The notes below the pieces were generated by a model. The model worked only from the letters and a program-made list of their open reading frames with translations, ran no database searches and was not told the DNA's origin. From CAZTLI01 sp964614375 (GTDB lineage: Bacteria; Chloroflexota; Anaerolineae; Aggregatilineales; Phototrophicaceae), in contig CAZTLI010000198.1 of NCBI GenBank assembly GCA_964614375.1, positions 1-9,277 on the forward strand: a stretch of DNA of 9,277 nt, written 5' to 3'. The position numbers were made by a program, and so were the translations under genes. Positions within the stretch are counted from its first letter, which is position 1, and every line of letters begins with the position of its first letter. Shown here one piece after another: positions 1 through 7,234 of the stretch.

Positions 1-2681
1 TTGAAGACCAGACCGAACTCATCTGCCGCTATAGTCCCGATGGCACCTTGAATTTTGTCAACGATGCCTACTGCCGCTTTTTCCATACCGCGCGGGAAAA
101 GCTGCTAGGAAGCAATTTTTTCGAACTCATGCCGCCGGCAGCCCGTGATGCAGCGACAGCCGGTTTGCAATCGCTCTCCCCAGAGAATCCCATCCACGAA
201 GGCGAACGGCGTGTCGTGCCGCCCAACAGCCGTCCGTTGTGGTTGAGCTGGGTCGAACGCGGCATTTTTGATGCAAGCGGCACATTGACAGAGGTCCAGT
301 TGGTCGCGCGGGATGTGACCCAGCAAAAACATACCGAGGCGGAATTGCAGCGCAGTGAAACCCTCTATCGCACCACCGCCCGCAGTCTGCCGGGTGCCGC
401 GGTGTTGATTTTTGACCGCGACCTGCGCTATTTGCTTGCGGAAGGCGAAGCCCTTGCTTTGCTAAATTTGTCGAAGGAAAAGGTCGAGGGCAAAACCGTC
501 TATGACATCGTAGCGCCGGATCGTATTGCGGGCGCTGTTTCGTTTTATAGCAGCGCGCTCAAAGGCAAAACCGTCACCGTTGAGCAAACATTTGGCGACC
601 TTATTGCCCAATTGACCGTCACGCCGGTGTATAACGAGGATGGCGAGATTTATGCTGGCCTGATGCTGGCGCAAGACATCACAGGCCGTAAGCAGGCCGA
701 GGCCGAACTGCGCCGTCGAGAAGCCCTCTATCGTACTACCGCGCGCAACCTGCCCAATTCTGCGGTGGTGATATATAACCATGATTTGGAGTATATCCTC
801 GCCGAGGGCCCCGCCCTCACGGTAATGGGGATGAGTAAAGAACAGGTTGAGGGCAAAACGATTCGTGACATTGTTGTACCAGAACGGCTCGAAGACGCGA
901 TTGCCGGGTATCGGCGGGTACTGGCGGGTGGCGTGGAAGTGGTTGAGCGCAATCTTGAAGGACGTTTGTATCAACTGCATACTTCGCCGTTGCATAATGA
1001 AAATGGCGAGATTTATGCCGGCTTGATTTTGATCATGGATATTACCGAGCGCAAACAGGCCGAAGACGCGCTGCGTGCCAGTGAAAGTCGTTATCGCGCC
1101 CTCGTAGAAGGCATCCCCGACCTTATCTTCGTCATTACCTTTGAAGGACTATATATTGACTGCCAGGCCGATACCGACGTGCGGTTGATCGTGAAGCCCG
1201 AAGACTTGATTGGGCGTAATATCCGTGATATTGATGTGCCACCACAGGTGGTCCAACCGACTCTGGCTGCCCTGGAGCGGGCACAGGCAACGGGTGAAGT
1301 GCAAACATTTCAATATCCGATTTACTGGCCCGAAGCGCCCAACACCCCGCATTACTACGAAACCCGTCTGGTCAAAATGGATGACCAGCACGCGCTCATC
1401 CTCGTGCATGACATCAATGACCTGAAACAAGCCGAAGAAGCGCTGCGCCATCGCGTTGAACAACTCACGCTGTTGAGCACACTCGAAGCCGATCTGGTCG
1501 ATCAACTCGACGTAGAATATGTCCTTACACTCGTCGCTGTGGAAGCCTTCCGCTTTAGCGATGCCGATAACGCCCAGATTGCGCTGTATGACGATGACAA
1601 GATGCGCGTTGTCCGCACCCTGGGGGATTATCCCGGGGGCGAAGCCGAACGCTGTCTGGCCGAAAAACAGGGCATCGTCAGCCGTGTCATGCGAACCTTA
1701 AAAGCCGAACTCGTCGCCGACGTATCAATCGACGCCGATTATGTGCCGCTGGACCCCGCCACCGAAGCGCAAATGGCATTTCCACTGGTCAATCACGAAC
1801 GGCTCGTCGGCGTGCTCAATTTAGAGACCCACCACGCCTATCACTTCACCACTGAAAAATTTGAATTTTTACAACTGCTCACACGCCGCGCCGCCGCCGC
1901 TATCGAACGGTCACGGTTGTACACCGAGACCGAACGCCATCTCGCAGAGTTGCAGGTGCTCTATTCACAGGTGAGCAGCCTTGAACAGTTAAAGACCGAT
2001 ATGCTGCGAATCGCCAGCCACGACCTCAACAATCCATTGGCGACGGTTTTGGGATATACCCAACTGTTGAACATGAGTGACCTGGACGCGAGTGGCAAGT
2101 CGTATGTGAAAGAGATTGAAGGCGCGGCCCGCCGGATGCAAAAAATCACAGGCGACATCCTTTCGCTCGAACGCATTGAAGAGATGGCGCAAGGCGAAAC
2201 GATGTATCGCGTATCCTTGGATAAGCTGGCGGCGGAAAGTGTGAAAGAACTGCGGCACAGCGTCGAGACGAAGCAGCAGCGGCTCAATCTCCATCTTCAG
2301 ACCGATACGCATCATGTGCTGGCAGACCCGGCACAACTGAAGGAAGCGGTGCATAATCTCATCGAAAATGCCATCAAATATACGCCTGAGCAGGGCGACA
2401 TCACGATTACGATTACGGCGGAAACCGATAGCCACAACAAGCGGGTTGTATTCCGGGTAGCCGATAGCGGGATTGGCGTGCCGCAGGAACAAATCGACCT
2501 GCTCTTTCAGCCCTTTTTCCGCGCGAAAAATGCCCGCAGTCAAGAAGGGACGGGATTAGGATTGAATCTCGTCAAGCGTGTCATCGAACGGCATGGCGGC
2601 AAGATGATCGTCCAGAGCACGTTGAATGTGGGCAGCACTTTTGGCTTCTGGTTACCCCTGCATCAGAAACCAACCCGGTAA
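1..2681 (+). CDS. Multi-PAS/GAF sensor histidine kinase, 5'-truncated by the window edge
   Basis: Sensor kinase of a two-component system: it should autophosphorylate a histidine on sensing a signal and pass the phosphate to an unlinked response regulator. The reading frame is open from base 3 to the TAA at 2679-2681 and begins mid-PAS (EDQTELICRYSPDGTL), so the real start is upstream; the TTG at 48 is not a start. Order by position: PAS1 to about 330, PAS2 about 360-700, PAS3 about 723-1065, PAS4 about 1086-1430, GAF about 1470-1920, coiled-coil linker, HisKA with H-box SHDLNNPLA (His codon 2019-2021), HATPase_c with N-box NLIENAIKY (Asn codon 2367-2369), G1 DSGIG (from 2463) and G2 GTGLGL (2547-2564). 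All catalytic boxes look intact. No membrane helix is seen, so the visible part is cytoplasmic. No receiver domain is attached. PAS2 and PAS3 are close copies of each other. The ligand is unknown, and no response regulator lies within the window. Confidence 0.95.
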   Translation, partial: EDQTELICRYSPDGTLNFVNDAYCRFFHTAREKLLGSNFFELMPPAARDAATAGLQSLSPENPIHEGERRVVPPNSRPLWLSWVERGIFDASGTLTEVQLVARDVTQQKHTEAELQRSETLYRTTARSLPGAAVLIFDRDLRYLLAEGEALALLNLSKEKVEGKTVYDIVAPDRIAGAVSFYSSALKGKTVTVEQTFGDLIAQLTVTPVYNEDGEIYAGLMLAQDITGRKQAEAELRRREALYRTTARNLPNSAVVIYNHDLEYILAEGPALTVMGMSKEQVEGKTIRDIVVPERLEDAIAGYRRVLAGGVEVVERNLEGRLYQLHTSPLHNENGEIYAGLILIMDITERKQAEDALRASESRYRALVEGIPDLIFVITFEGLYIDCQADTDVRLIVKPEDLIGRNIRDIDVPPQVVQPTLAALERAQATGEVQTFQYPIYWPEAPNTPHYYETRLVKMDDQHALILVHDINDLKQAEEALRHRVEQLTLLSTLEADLVDQLDVEYVLTLVAVEAFRFSDADNAQIALYDDDKMRVVRTLGDYPGGEAERCLAEKQGIVSRVMRTLKAELVADVSIDADYVPLDPATEAQMAFPLVNHERLVGVLNLETHHAYHFTTEKFEFLQLLTRRAAAAIERSRLYTETERHLAELQVLYSQVSSLEQLKTDMLRIASHDLNNPLATVLGYTQLLNMSDLDASGKSYVKEIEGAARRMQKITGDILSLERIEEMAQGETMYRVSLDKLAAESVKELRHSVETKQQRLNLHLQTDTHHVLADPAQLKEAVHNLIENAIKYTPEQGDITITITAETDSHNKRVVFRVADSGIGVPQEQIDLLFQPFFRAKNARSQEGTGLGLNLVKRVIERHGGKMIVQSTLNVGSTFGFWLPLHQKPTR

Positions 2682-2754
2682 AGCAGGGAAGGATGAATCA
2701 TAAAATTCCTGCAAAATTATCGTTCCGGCGCAAGTGCCATAAAATCAATTATGT

Positions 2755-2760
2755 TATATT
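2755..2760 (+). promoter_or_regulatory. Possible -10 box upstream of the lipoprotein gene
   Basis: TATATT lies in an AT-rich stretch about 36 bases before the GTG start. I see no good -35 hexamer at 16-18 bp upstream, so this is a weak call. The 115-bp gap after the kinase stop makes an independent promoter plausible, but read-through from the kinase cannot be excluded. Confidence 0.25.
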
Positions 2761-2796
2761 GGAATTGCATATCTTCATGATTAAGGGGAAACCAGT

Positions 2797-3444
2797 GTGA
2801 AAATGCGATTGTTGTTTATTGTCCTGATTGCAGTGGTCGCAGCAGCGTGCAGCAGCGGCCCATCACAGCAAGTCACCAATGGCGCAGCGCTGCTCAACGA
2901 GACCTTTGACAGCGCAGACGCATGGGAGAACTATCAAGACGACACGCGCAATATCTTTGTCGCTAACGGCGTCTATAATGTCACGCTCACGGGTGTCGGG
3001 AATTACATCTGGGGACTGAACGCGACTGAGCATACCGACGTGGTTATCGAAGCGACTGCGCGACAACTATCCACGACAGACAATAATGGTTATGGGTTGA
3101 TGTGTCGCGCCAATCCCAGTAACAATGGCGAAGGTTACTATTTCTTCGTTAGTGGCGATGGCTTCTATTCGATTCAAAAGGCACAAGGCAGCAGCACCCC
3201 CACCGCGCTGGTCAATTGGACGAATTCCAATGCCATTAATCAAGGACAGGGGGTCAATAACATTCGTGTGGTATGTTTAGGCGATTATCTGGCGCTATAC
3301 GTCAATGGCAACTTCTTGACCGAAACGCGCGACAGCAGTTTCACCAGCGGTTATGCCGGTATTACTGGCGCACAATTTGAAGCGGGCGACCTCAATATCA
3401 CCTTCGATAATTTGAATATCTACACCCCTGTGCTGGGTTCATAG
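2797..3444 (+). CDS. Lipoprotein with laminin-G/Con-A-like beta-sandwich domain
   Basis: Predicted secreted lipoprotein of 215 residues. A basic start (MKMR), a hydrophobic core and a lipobox-like VVAAAC put the lipidated cysteine at residue 18, followed by a Ser/Gly/Gln-rich spacer. Residues about 33-211 resemble the Con-A-like/LamG (or DUF1080-type) beta-sandwich: NETFDSADAWENY at the start, a central GYYFFVSGDGFYSI strand pair, LALYVNGNFL, and a closing FDNLNIYTP strand. Such domains usually bind carbohydrate or act as adhesive modules. I see no clear catalytic residues, so no enzyme activity is claimed. C103 and C160 could form a disulfide. The GTG at 2797 is chosen because AGGGGA (2784-2789) is well spaced for it (7 nt) and too far from the ATG at 2803. 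An intrinsic terminator follows. The exact substrate is unknown. Confidence 0.85.
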   Translation: MKMRLLFIVLIAVVAAACSSGPSQQVTNGAALLNETFDSADAWENYQDDTRNIFVANGVYNVTLTGVGNYIWGLNATEHTDVVIEATARQLSTTDNNGYGLMCRANPSNNGEGYYFFVSGDGFYSIQKAQGSSTPTALVNWTNSNAINQGQGVNNIRVVCLGDYLALYVNGNFLTETRDSSFTSGYAGITGAQFEAGDLNITFDNLNIYTPVLGS

Positions 3445-3475
3445 CCCATCCCCATTTTGCACCGTCCATTCCAGT

Positions 3476-3502
3476 CACCCTGTCAACATGACGGGGTGTT
3501 TT
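3476..3502 (+). terminator. Rho-independent terminator of the lipoprotein gene
   Basis: Left arm CACCCTGTCA (3476-3485), loop ACA, right arm TGACGGGGTG (3489-3498): ten pairs including one G-U wobble, followed directly by TTTT (3499-3502). It starts 31 bases after the lipoprotein stop. The T-tract runs into the TTA (3501-3503) that is the stop codon of the convergent methyltransferase gene. In the reverse direction the hairpin has no following T-tract, so it should work mainly for the plus strand. Confidence 0.75.
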
Positions 3503-4367
3503 AATGTGCGGGTCTTTCGGCGTGGAACACAAAGAACGTGTACCGACGGTCTATCGCCGGGACGCCGGGACGACTCACGATGGGTTCATCACACGTCAAA
3601 TCCGCCGCGCCAACGATACGTAGTCCGGCCTGTTCTGCTACGTCCAGTAAATCGCGTTGTACGGCCTCTGGCGTGAAGATATAGACCGGGTAGCCTTCCT
3701 CGTCTACGACATCCGTTGTATCAAGCGGCTCACACCAGTAATCGGTAGAGATGATGGCGAGGCCGCCCGGTTTGAGCAGGCGCTGACATTCCGCCAGCAA
3801 CCGTTGTGTGTTGACCCCATGTTCGACAACAGACAGGCACATCACCACATCGGCCATGCCAGCCGCATACTGTGTTGCTTCGATGTTATCGCGCCTATAG
3901 TCAATATGGTGGACGCGATGCGGCGTGACATTCAAATCACAGCCATGCAGATTGTGGTAGCCATACATATCGAGCCACTGCAAAATGATTGAGTATCGCG
4001 CGCCTGTGCCGAGGTCGATAATCACATCGTCCATCCGCCCACGATTCAATATCAGGCTGAATGCCGCCAGAAAATCCCAATTCTTTTCGATGCCTTTATG
4101 CGGCGGTAAACCGAGCGCCAGCACTTTTTCGACCATCCGCTTCACATCGGCCTGTGTTTTCAGGGCTTGCGGATGGTCGGGGATGAACAGATGTGGACGT
4201 GCAGCCGCGCGGGACAATGCCGGACGCGCGATTGCGCTGAAGAGGCGTCGCCAGCGTGTGAGCAGGCCGCCGGGTCGTGTGCGGTTGTGATAGATGGCCC
4301 CTTGCACGGCCATATAACGCGGAAAAGACAGCCGCTTGAGCAGCCCCATCATGCGCGGTTGTAGCAC
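3501..4367 (-). CDS. Class I SAM-dependent methyltransferase
   Basis: Cytoplasmic methyltransferase of 288 residues; acceptor unknown. The Rossmann-type SAM fold is visible from about residue 114. Motif I is VIIDLGTGARYS, with D118, G120 and G122; the third glycine of the common GxGxG is replaced by Arg. An acidic residue at the end of strand 2 (HGCDLN, D144) should contact the ribose. Motif IV region is ADVVMCLSVVEHG, and the post-motif is LLKPGGLAIISTDYW. About 110 residues precede motif I, including a PPHKGIEKNWDFLAAF segment that I recall from a subgroup of bacterial methyltransferases often found near sugar-modifying genes. The GTG start at 4367 is preceded by AGGAG (4377-4381 on the complement) with 9 nt spacing. 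Two glycosyltransferases lie about 1 kb away but on the opposite strand, so a role in glycan methylation is only a guess. The 3' end is convergent with the lipoprotein gene. Confidence 0.88.
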   Translation of the reverse strand: MLQPRMMGLLKRLSFPRYMAVQGAIYHNRTRPGGLLTRWRRLFSAIARPALSRAAARPHLFIPDHPQALKTQADVKRMVEKVLALGLPPHKGIEKNWDFLAAFSLILNRGRMDDVIIDLGTGARYSIILQWLDMYGYHNLHGCDLNVTPHRVHHIDYRRDNIEATQYAAGMADVVMCLSVVEHGVNTQRLLAECQRLLKPGGLAIISTDYWCEPLDTTDVVDEEGYPVYIFTPEAVQRDLLDVAEQAGLRIVGAADLTCDEPIVSRPGVPAIDRRYTFFVFHAERPAH

Positions 4368-4400
4368 GTTTTCACGCTCCTGCTGTGATCGAACCGGAGC

Positions 4401-4429
4401 ATTTTAAACGTTCGCCGCGACATTGACCA
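4401..4429 (-). promoter_or_regulatory. Candidate sigma70-type promoter for the methyltransferase gene
   Basis: Read on the minus strand: TGGTCA (4424-4429) matches TTGACA at 4 of 6 positions, a spacer of exactly 17 bp, then TAAAAT (4401-4406), which matches TATAAT at 5 of 6. Expected initiation near 4394 would leave a leader of roughly 27 nt containing the AGGAG site. It implies that the methyltransferase is not only co-transcribed from the small TPR-like gene 73 bp upstream. Confidence 0.45.
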
Positions 4430-4440
4430 GTGGCGGTGGA

Positions 4441-4689
4441 CTATCCGCCTGTTTGTGCCGCGACCACAAGCACACCCATAATCACCACCGCCACAACGAG
4501 CAAAACCGCGACAAGCCGTCCCCAACTGCGTGTGCTTACTGTCTGTGATGCGGGCGATACCTGATTGAGCTTATCCAGCCATTCCCGGGCTGTTGGATGG
4601 TCGATGTCTTGCAGGATGGCGCGGGCTTCGTCGAATTTTTCTGCCTGGATAAGGTCGCGCGCTTCCAGCATTTTGTTTTTGCTGCTCAT
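4441..4689 (-). CDS. Small TPR-like protein with C-terminal membrane helix
   Basis: Predicted 82-residue protein. The N-terminal half resembles one to one-and-a-half tetratricopeptide helices (ARDLIQAEKFDEARAILQDI, then HPTAREWLDKL), followed by a Ser/Thr-rich linker. One strongly hydrophobic helix (about residues 56-76, from GRLVAVLLVV onward) is close to the C terminus, leaving only a few residues (AAQTGG) beyond it. This predicts a tail-anchored inner-membrane protein with its helical part in the cytoplasm, perhaps a small scaffold; the partner is unknown. The ATG at 4689 is preferred over an in-frame ATG at 4707 because AGGA (complement of 4696-4699) sits 6 nt before it, while the upstream ATG has no ribosome binding site. 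Function cannot be assigned. Confidence 0.7.
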   Translation of the reverse strand: MSSKNKMLEARDLIQAEKFDEARAILQDIDHPTAREWLDKLNQVSPASQTVSTRSWGRLVAVLLVVAVVIMGVLVVAAQTGG

Positions 4690-4804
4690 GATGTGTCCTG
4701 TGTGCATCGTTGGTTCTGATTAGCTTAAGTGTATCACTTTCTGGATTGAACCATATCCATAGATTTTGTCAGAATTTTACTTTAGCCCCCGCTGGCCTAT
4801 ACGC

Positions 4805-4810
4805 TACAAT
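4805..4810 (+). promoter_or_regulatory. Possible -10 box of the deaminase gene
   Basis: TACAAT matches TATAAT at 5 of 6 positions and lies 23 bases before the ATG at 4834. Initiation near 4817 would leave a short leader that still includes AGGAG (4821-4825). The best -35 candidate at 17 bp (TTAGCC, 4782-4787) is poor. The 4690-4833 interval is shared with the divergent small TPR-like gene, for which I found no convincing promoter. Confidence 0.3.
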
Positions 4811-4833
4811 CTGCATAATCAGGAGAATGTACA

Positions 4834-5256
4834 ATGCCCGAACTCACGACGGAAGCACGCATCCGCAAAGCCGAATCGCTGGTCAACCCGAAACAAGTCG
4901 GTGATTATATGATTGGCGACGTCGGCTGTGCATTGTTGACGGATAAAGGCAATCTCTATTCAGGGGTGTGTATTGATGCGGCGTCGGGTGTCGGATTTTG
5001 CGCCGAACACAGCGCCATTGCGGCGATGATTACGGCGGGCGAATACAACATCAAGACCATTGTCGCTGTCTGGCGTAACGAGACCGATGTCTATGTGCTG
5101 GCGCCGTGTGGACGCTGCCGCGAATTGATGCGCCAGATCAACCCGGATAATGTGTTCAATACCGATGTGATTCTGGATACGGACACGGTGGTCAAACTGG
5201 TGGACATCTTCCCCTATCATGACCATTTTCACAAAACGATGCCGCGTATACGATGA
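4834..5256 (+). CDS. Cytidine deaminase-fold protein, closest in style to blasticidin-S deaminase
   Basis: Zinc-dependent hydrolytic deaminase of 140 residues. The motif GFCAEHSAI gives zinc ligand C56 and the catalytic proton shuttle E58; APCGRCREL gives zinc ligands C92 and C95. This CAE/PCxxC pattern is shared by tetrameric cytidine deaminases and blasticidin-S deaminases. The PCGRCREL form, the TIVAV strand between the two motifs and the 140-residue length resemble Bsr-type blasticidin-S deaminases more than housekeeping cytidine deaminase as I remember them. Possible substrates are cytidine or deoxycytidine (salvage) or a cytosine-nucleoside antibiotic; the sequence alone does not decide. 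ATG at 4834 has AGGAG with 8 nt spacing. The gene stands alone: its 3' neighbour has its own promoter. All active-site residues are present, so it is probably functional. Confidence 0.88.
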   Translation: MPELTTEARIRKAESLVNPKQVGDYMIGDVGCALLTDKGNLYSGVCIDAASGVGFCAEHSAIAAMITAGEYNIKTIVAVWRNETDVYVLAPCGRCRELMRQINPDNVFNTDVILDTDTVVKLVDIFPYHDHFHKTMPRIR

Positions 5257-5263
5257 GTAGGTG

Positions 5264-5292
5264 TTCAGAATCTCGCCATACTGACCTATAAT
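5264..5292 (+). promoter_or_regulatory. Promoter of the glycosyltransferase operon, probably giving a leaderless mRNA
   Basis: TTCAGA (5264-5269, 4 of 6 to TTGACA), a 17-bp spacer, then a perfect TATAAT (5287-5292). Standard spacing puts the first transcribed base at about 5299, which is the A of the glycosyltransferase ATG. No Shine-Dalgarno-like sequence lies before that ATG, which agrees with translation of a leaderless transcript. Confidence 0.6.
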
Positions 5293-5298
5293 CGGCCT

Positions 5299-6297
5299 AT
5301 GTCTCAATCGCCGCAATCCCAACCCGACCTGTCGATTATCACGTCGTCGTATCGTTCGGAGGCATTCTGGTCGTCTTATACGACGCATGTCACCCGGACG
5401 CTACAGCAGGTACATGCTGCCCGATTGCATGTCGAACTGGTGTTGATACCCAACGATGCGACACCTGCCGAACGCGCGTTTATCGCTGGACTGCAATCGG
5501 CTCTGGCTGCCATTGCGACAGTACGGGCGCTGCACGTCCCGCGTGAGACTCTGTATGCGTCGTGGAATCGGGGCTTTGCACTATCGACCGCGCCCATTTT
5601 GACCTGCTGGAATATGGACGATATTCACAGCGCCGAGTCCATAATTGAAGGCATCCGACTATTAAACGATGGCTATACGCTGGTCGATTTCGCGTTCCGG
5701 GTGATAGAACGGGTTAAACGCTTTGGACTATTTCCCGCGACTCGTGAACGGATTCACCCCGCGCCGTTTTTACAGACTCCCTTCACACGCTATTCAGCCT
5801 TAGGGCCATTCTCGATGATGCGGCGCGAACTGTATGAGCAGGTCGGCGCGTTTGATGCAAACTTTCGGGTCGTGGGCGATTTAGAATGGGCGAGTCGGGC
5901 GCGGACAATCGCCAATGCCGTGATCGGCACGTCTATCGGCGGGGAATTCGCATTGTATGGCGGCAATCTCAGCAGTGTCGGCAGCGCGCGCGAAGATGTC
6001 GAATGCAATATCGTGTTTTTGCGACAGGGTTTGTGGGACGAGGTGCGTCCTACATCTGACCCGCAGATGATGCGCGACCTGTGGCAGTCGTGGGGCGATA
6101 CCGGCGTGACCATCCCCGGCGACGTGCAAAATCGCTTATGGGGCGCTGAGGCCGCCGCTGCGTGGAACAGCTTACAGCGTGAAAAAACACAATTAGCAAG
6201 AGAACGTCGCCTGCGCGCTTTGCCACGAATGCTGGTTGATAGACTCCGTTTGCGCCCAGCATTGGCAAAGATCGGTCTCGTACAACCGGAACAGTGA
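5299..6297 (+). CDS. GT-A fold (family 2-like) glycosyltransferase, divergent
   Basis: Predicted glycosyltransferase of 332 residues that uses a nucleotide-sugar donor at the cytoplasmic face of the membrane. The N-terminal strand LSIITSSYRS corresponds to the usual GT2 start. SWNRGFALSTAPILTCWNMDD contains the metal/donor-binding acidic pair D107/D108, in place of DXD. GPFSMMRRELYEQVGAFD followed by VVGDLEWASR matches the acceptor-side loop, where D194 or E196 is the likely catalytic base. There is no transmembrane helix. The C-terminal part (residues about 285-332) is basic and helical, as expected for peripheral membrane contact. The ATG at 5299 has no Shine-Dalgarno but sits exactly one promoter spacing downstream of TATAAT. 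The second glycosyltransferase begins 13 nt after the stop, so the two form an operon. The sugar and acceptor are unknown. Confidence 0.82.
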   Translation: MSQSPQSQPDLSIITSSYRSEAFWSSYTTHVTRTLQQVHAARLHVELVLIPNDATPAERAFIAGLQSALAAIATVRALHVPRETLYASWNRGFALSTAPILTCWNMDDIHSAESIIEGIRLLNDGYTLVDFAFRVIERVKRFGLFPATRERIHPAPFLQTPFTRYSALGPFSMMRRELYEQVGAFDANFRVVGDLEWASRARTIANAVIGTSIGGEFALYGGNLSSVGSAREDVECNIVFLRQGLWDEVRPTSDPQMMRDLWQSWGDTGVTIPGDVQNRLWGAEAAAAWNSLQREKTQLARERRLRALPRMLVDRLRLRPALAKIGLVQPEQ

Positions 6298-6310
6298 GGA
6301 TAGGTCATAT

Positions 6311-7234
6311 ATGGATTCAACCGCATCGCTTGTGAGCATTGTACTGCCGACGTACAACGGCGCGCGTTTTCTGGCAGATGCGATTGACAGCGTGCTGGCG
6401 CAGACCTATCCATATTGGGAATTGATTATTGTGGATAGTTACAGCGACGACGCCACGCCCGACATCATTTCCCGTTACTGTGCGCGCGATGTCCGCATTA
6501 CATCGACACAAAATCCCAAAGAACCGGGTCGGCTGCCCGGCGCGCTCAACGCCGGATTTGCGCTGGCACGGGGCACATACTATACCTGGCTGTCGGACGA
6601 CAACGTGCTGCGTCCCCATGCGCTGCAAACGATGGTGGATTATCTCGACACACACGCGGACACAGGGCTTGTCTATACCGACTATAGTGATGTCGATGCC
6701 GAACGCCGACTCATCGTTCAGCATATTGTGCCTGATCCTGACACACTGGTTGAGAAAAATATCGTTACCCCATCATTCCTGTATCGCGCTGATGTGGATA
6801 AAACAATCGGTGGTTATCGGATAGACTATTTCACGGCAGAAGACTATGACTTCTGGCTGCGTGCCCGGTCAGTCTGCCGTTTTCAGCCTATCCATATTGA
6901 TTGTCAGGAGTATCGTGTTCATGATGGGTCATTAACAGCCGAATGGACAACCCGTCTGGACGCGACAGCGGAAAAAAGTCTGCTCGATAATTTATCGAAC
7001 GCCGCATGGATGGATAATTATGCTAAAGGCCGCGCCTATTTCTATCTGGCGTTACTCGCGAAAAAGCAGGGCGCTAATGATCGAAAACGCCGCTATTGGG
7101 GTCTAGCCGCGCGTCATGCCCCCTATCTGGCGCTGCGCCGGGCAATTCTCGCACCGCTGCCACTGCGGTTACGGAAATTCATCAGCCAGACCTATGTACG
7201 CTGGAAACAACGTCTCGGCATAACCCGCAGGTAG
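6311..7234 (+). CDS. Family 2 glycosyltransferase
   Basis: Typical GT2 enzyme of 307 residues: transfer of a sugar from a nucleotide-sugar donor to a glycan or lipid acceptor at the cytoplasmic face. Hallmarks are SIVLPTYNGARFLADAI at the N terminus, ELIIVDSYSDD with nucleotide-contacting Asp residues, the DXD-equivalent WLSDDN (D96/D97) for metal-diphosphate binding, and the catalytic-loop motif AEDYDFWLR (E177/D178). No membrane helix is predicted, and the last 70 residues are Arg-rich. The ATG at 6311 is preferred: GAGGATAGG (6296-6304), overlapping the TGA of the preceding gene, is its ribosome binding site. The frame is open further upstream to a TTG at 6236, but that would overlap the first glycosyltransferase and adds residues with no family resemblance. 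Together the pair suggests a small surface-glycan or glycolipid synthesis unit. The exact product is unknown. Confidence 0.93.
   Translation: MDSTASLVSIVLPTYNGARFLADAIDSVLAQTYPYWELIIVDSYSDDATPDIISRYCARDVRITSTQNPKEPGRLPGALNAGFALARGTYYTWLSDDNVLRPHALQTMVDYLDTHADTGLVYTDYSDVDAERRLIVQHIVPDPDTLVEKNIVTPSFLYRADVDKTIGGYRIDYFTAEDYDFWLRARSVCRFQPIHIDCQEYRVHDGSLTAEWTTRLDATAEKSLLDNLSNAAWMDNYAKGRAYFYLALLAKKQGANDRKRRYWGLAARHAPYLALRRAILAPLPLRLRKFISQTYVRWKQRLGITRR

Noticed and set aside
48..50. TTG as start of the histidine kinase
   Set aside because: The frame continues open to the left edge and encodes the start of a PAS domain before this codon, so the gene is truncated by the window.
462..995. 177-codon minus-strand open frame inside the kinase
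   Set aside because: It lies opposite well-conserved PAS domains and has no recognisable motif or ribosome binding site.
360..1430. Repeated segments as a DNA repeat or CRISPR-like array
   Set aside because: The repetition is protein-level duplication of PAS modules within one open frame; unit lengths near 363 nt and codon-pattern divergence do not fit an array.
2683..2712. GCAGG/CCTGC inverted repeat after the kinase as a terminator
   Set aside because: Only five pairs around a 20-nt loop, and no T-tract follows.
6236..6310. Upstream TTG start giving a longer second glycosyltransferase
   Set aside because: It would overlap the end of the first glycosyltransferase by 62 bases, has no ribosome binding site and adds non-homologous residues; ATG 6311 has a clear site.
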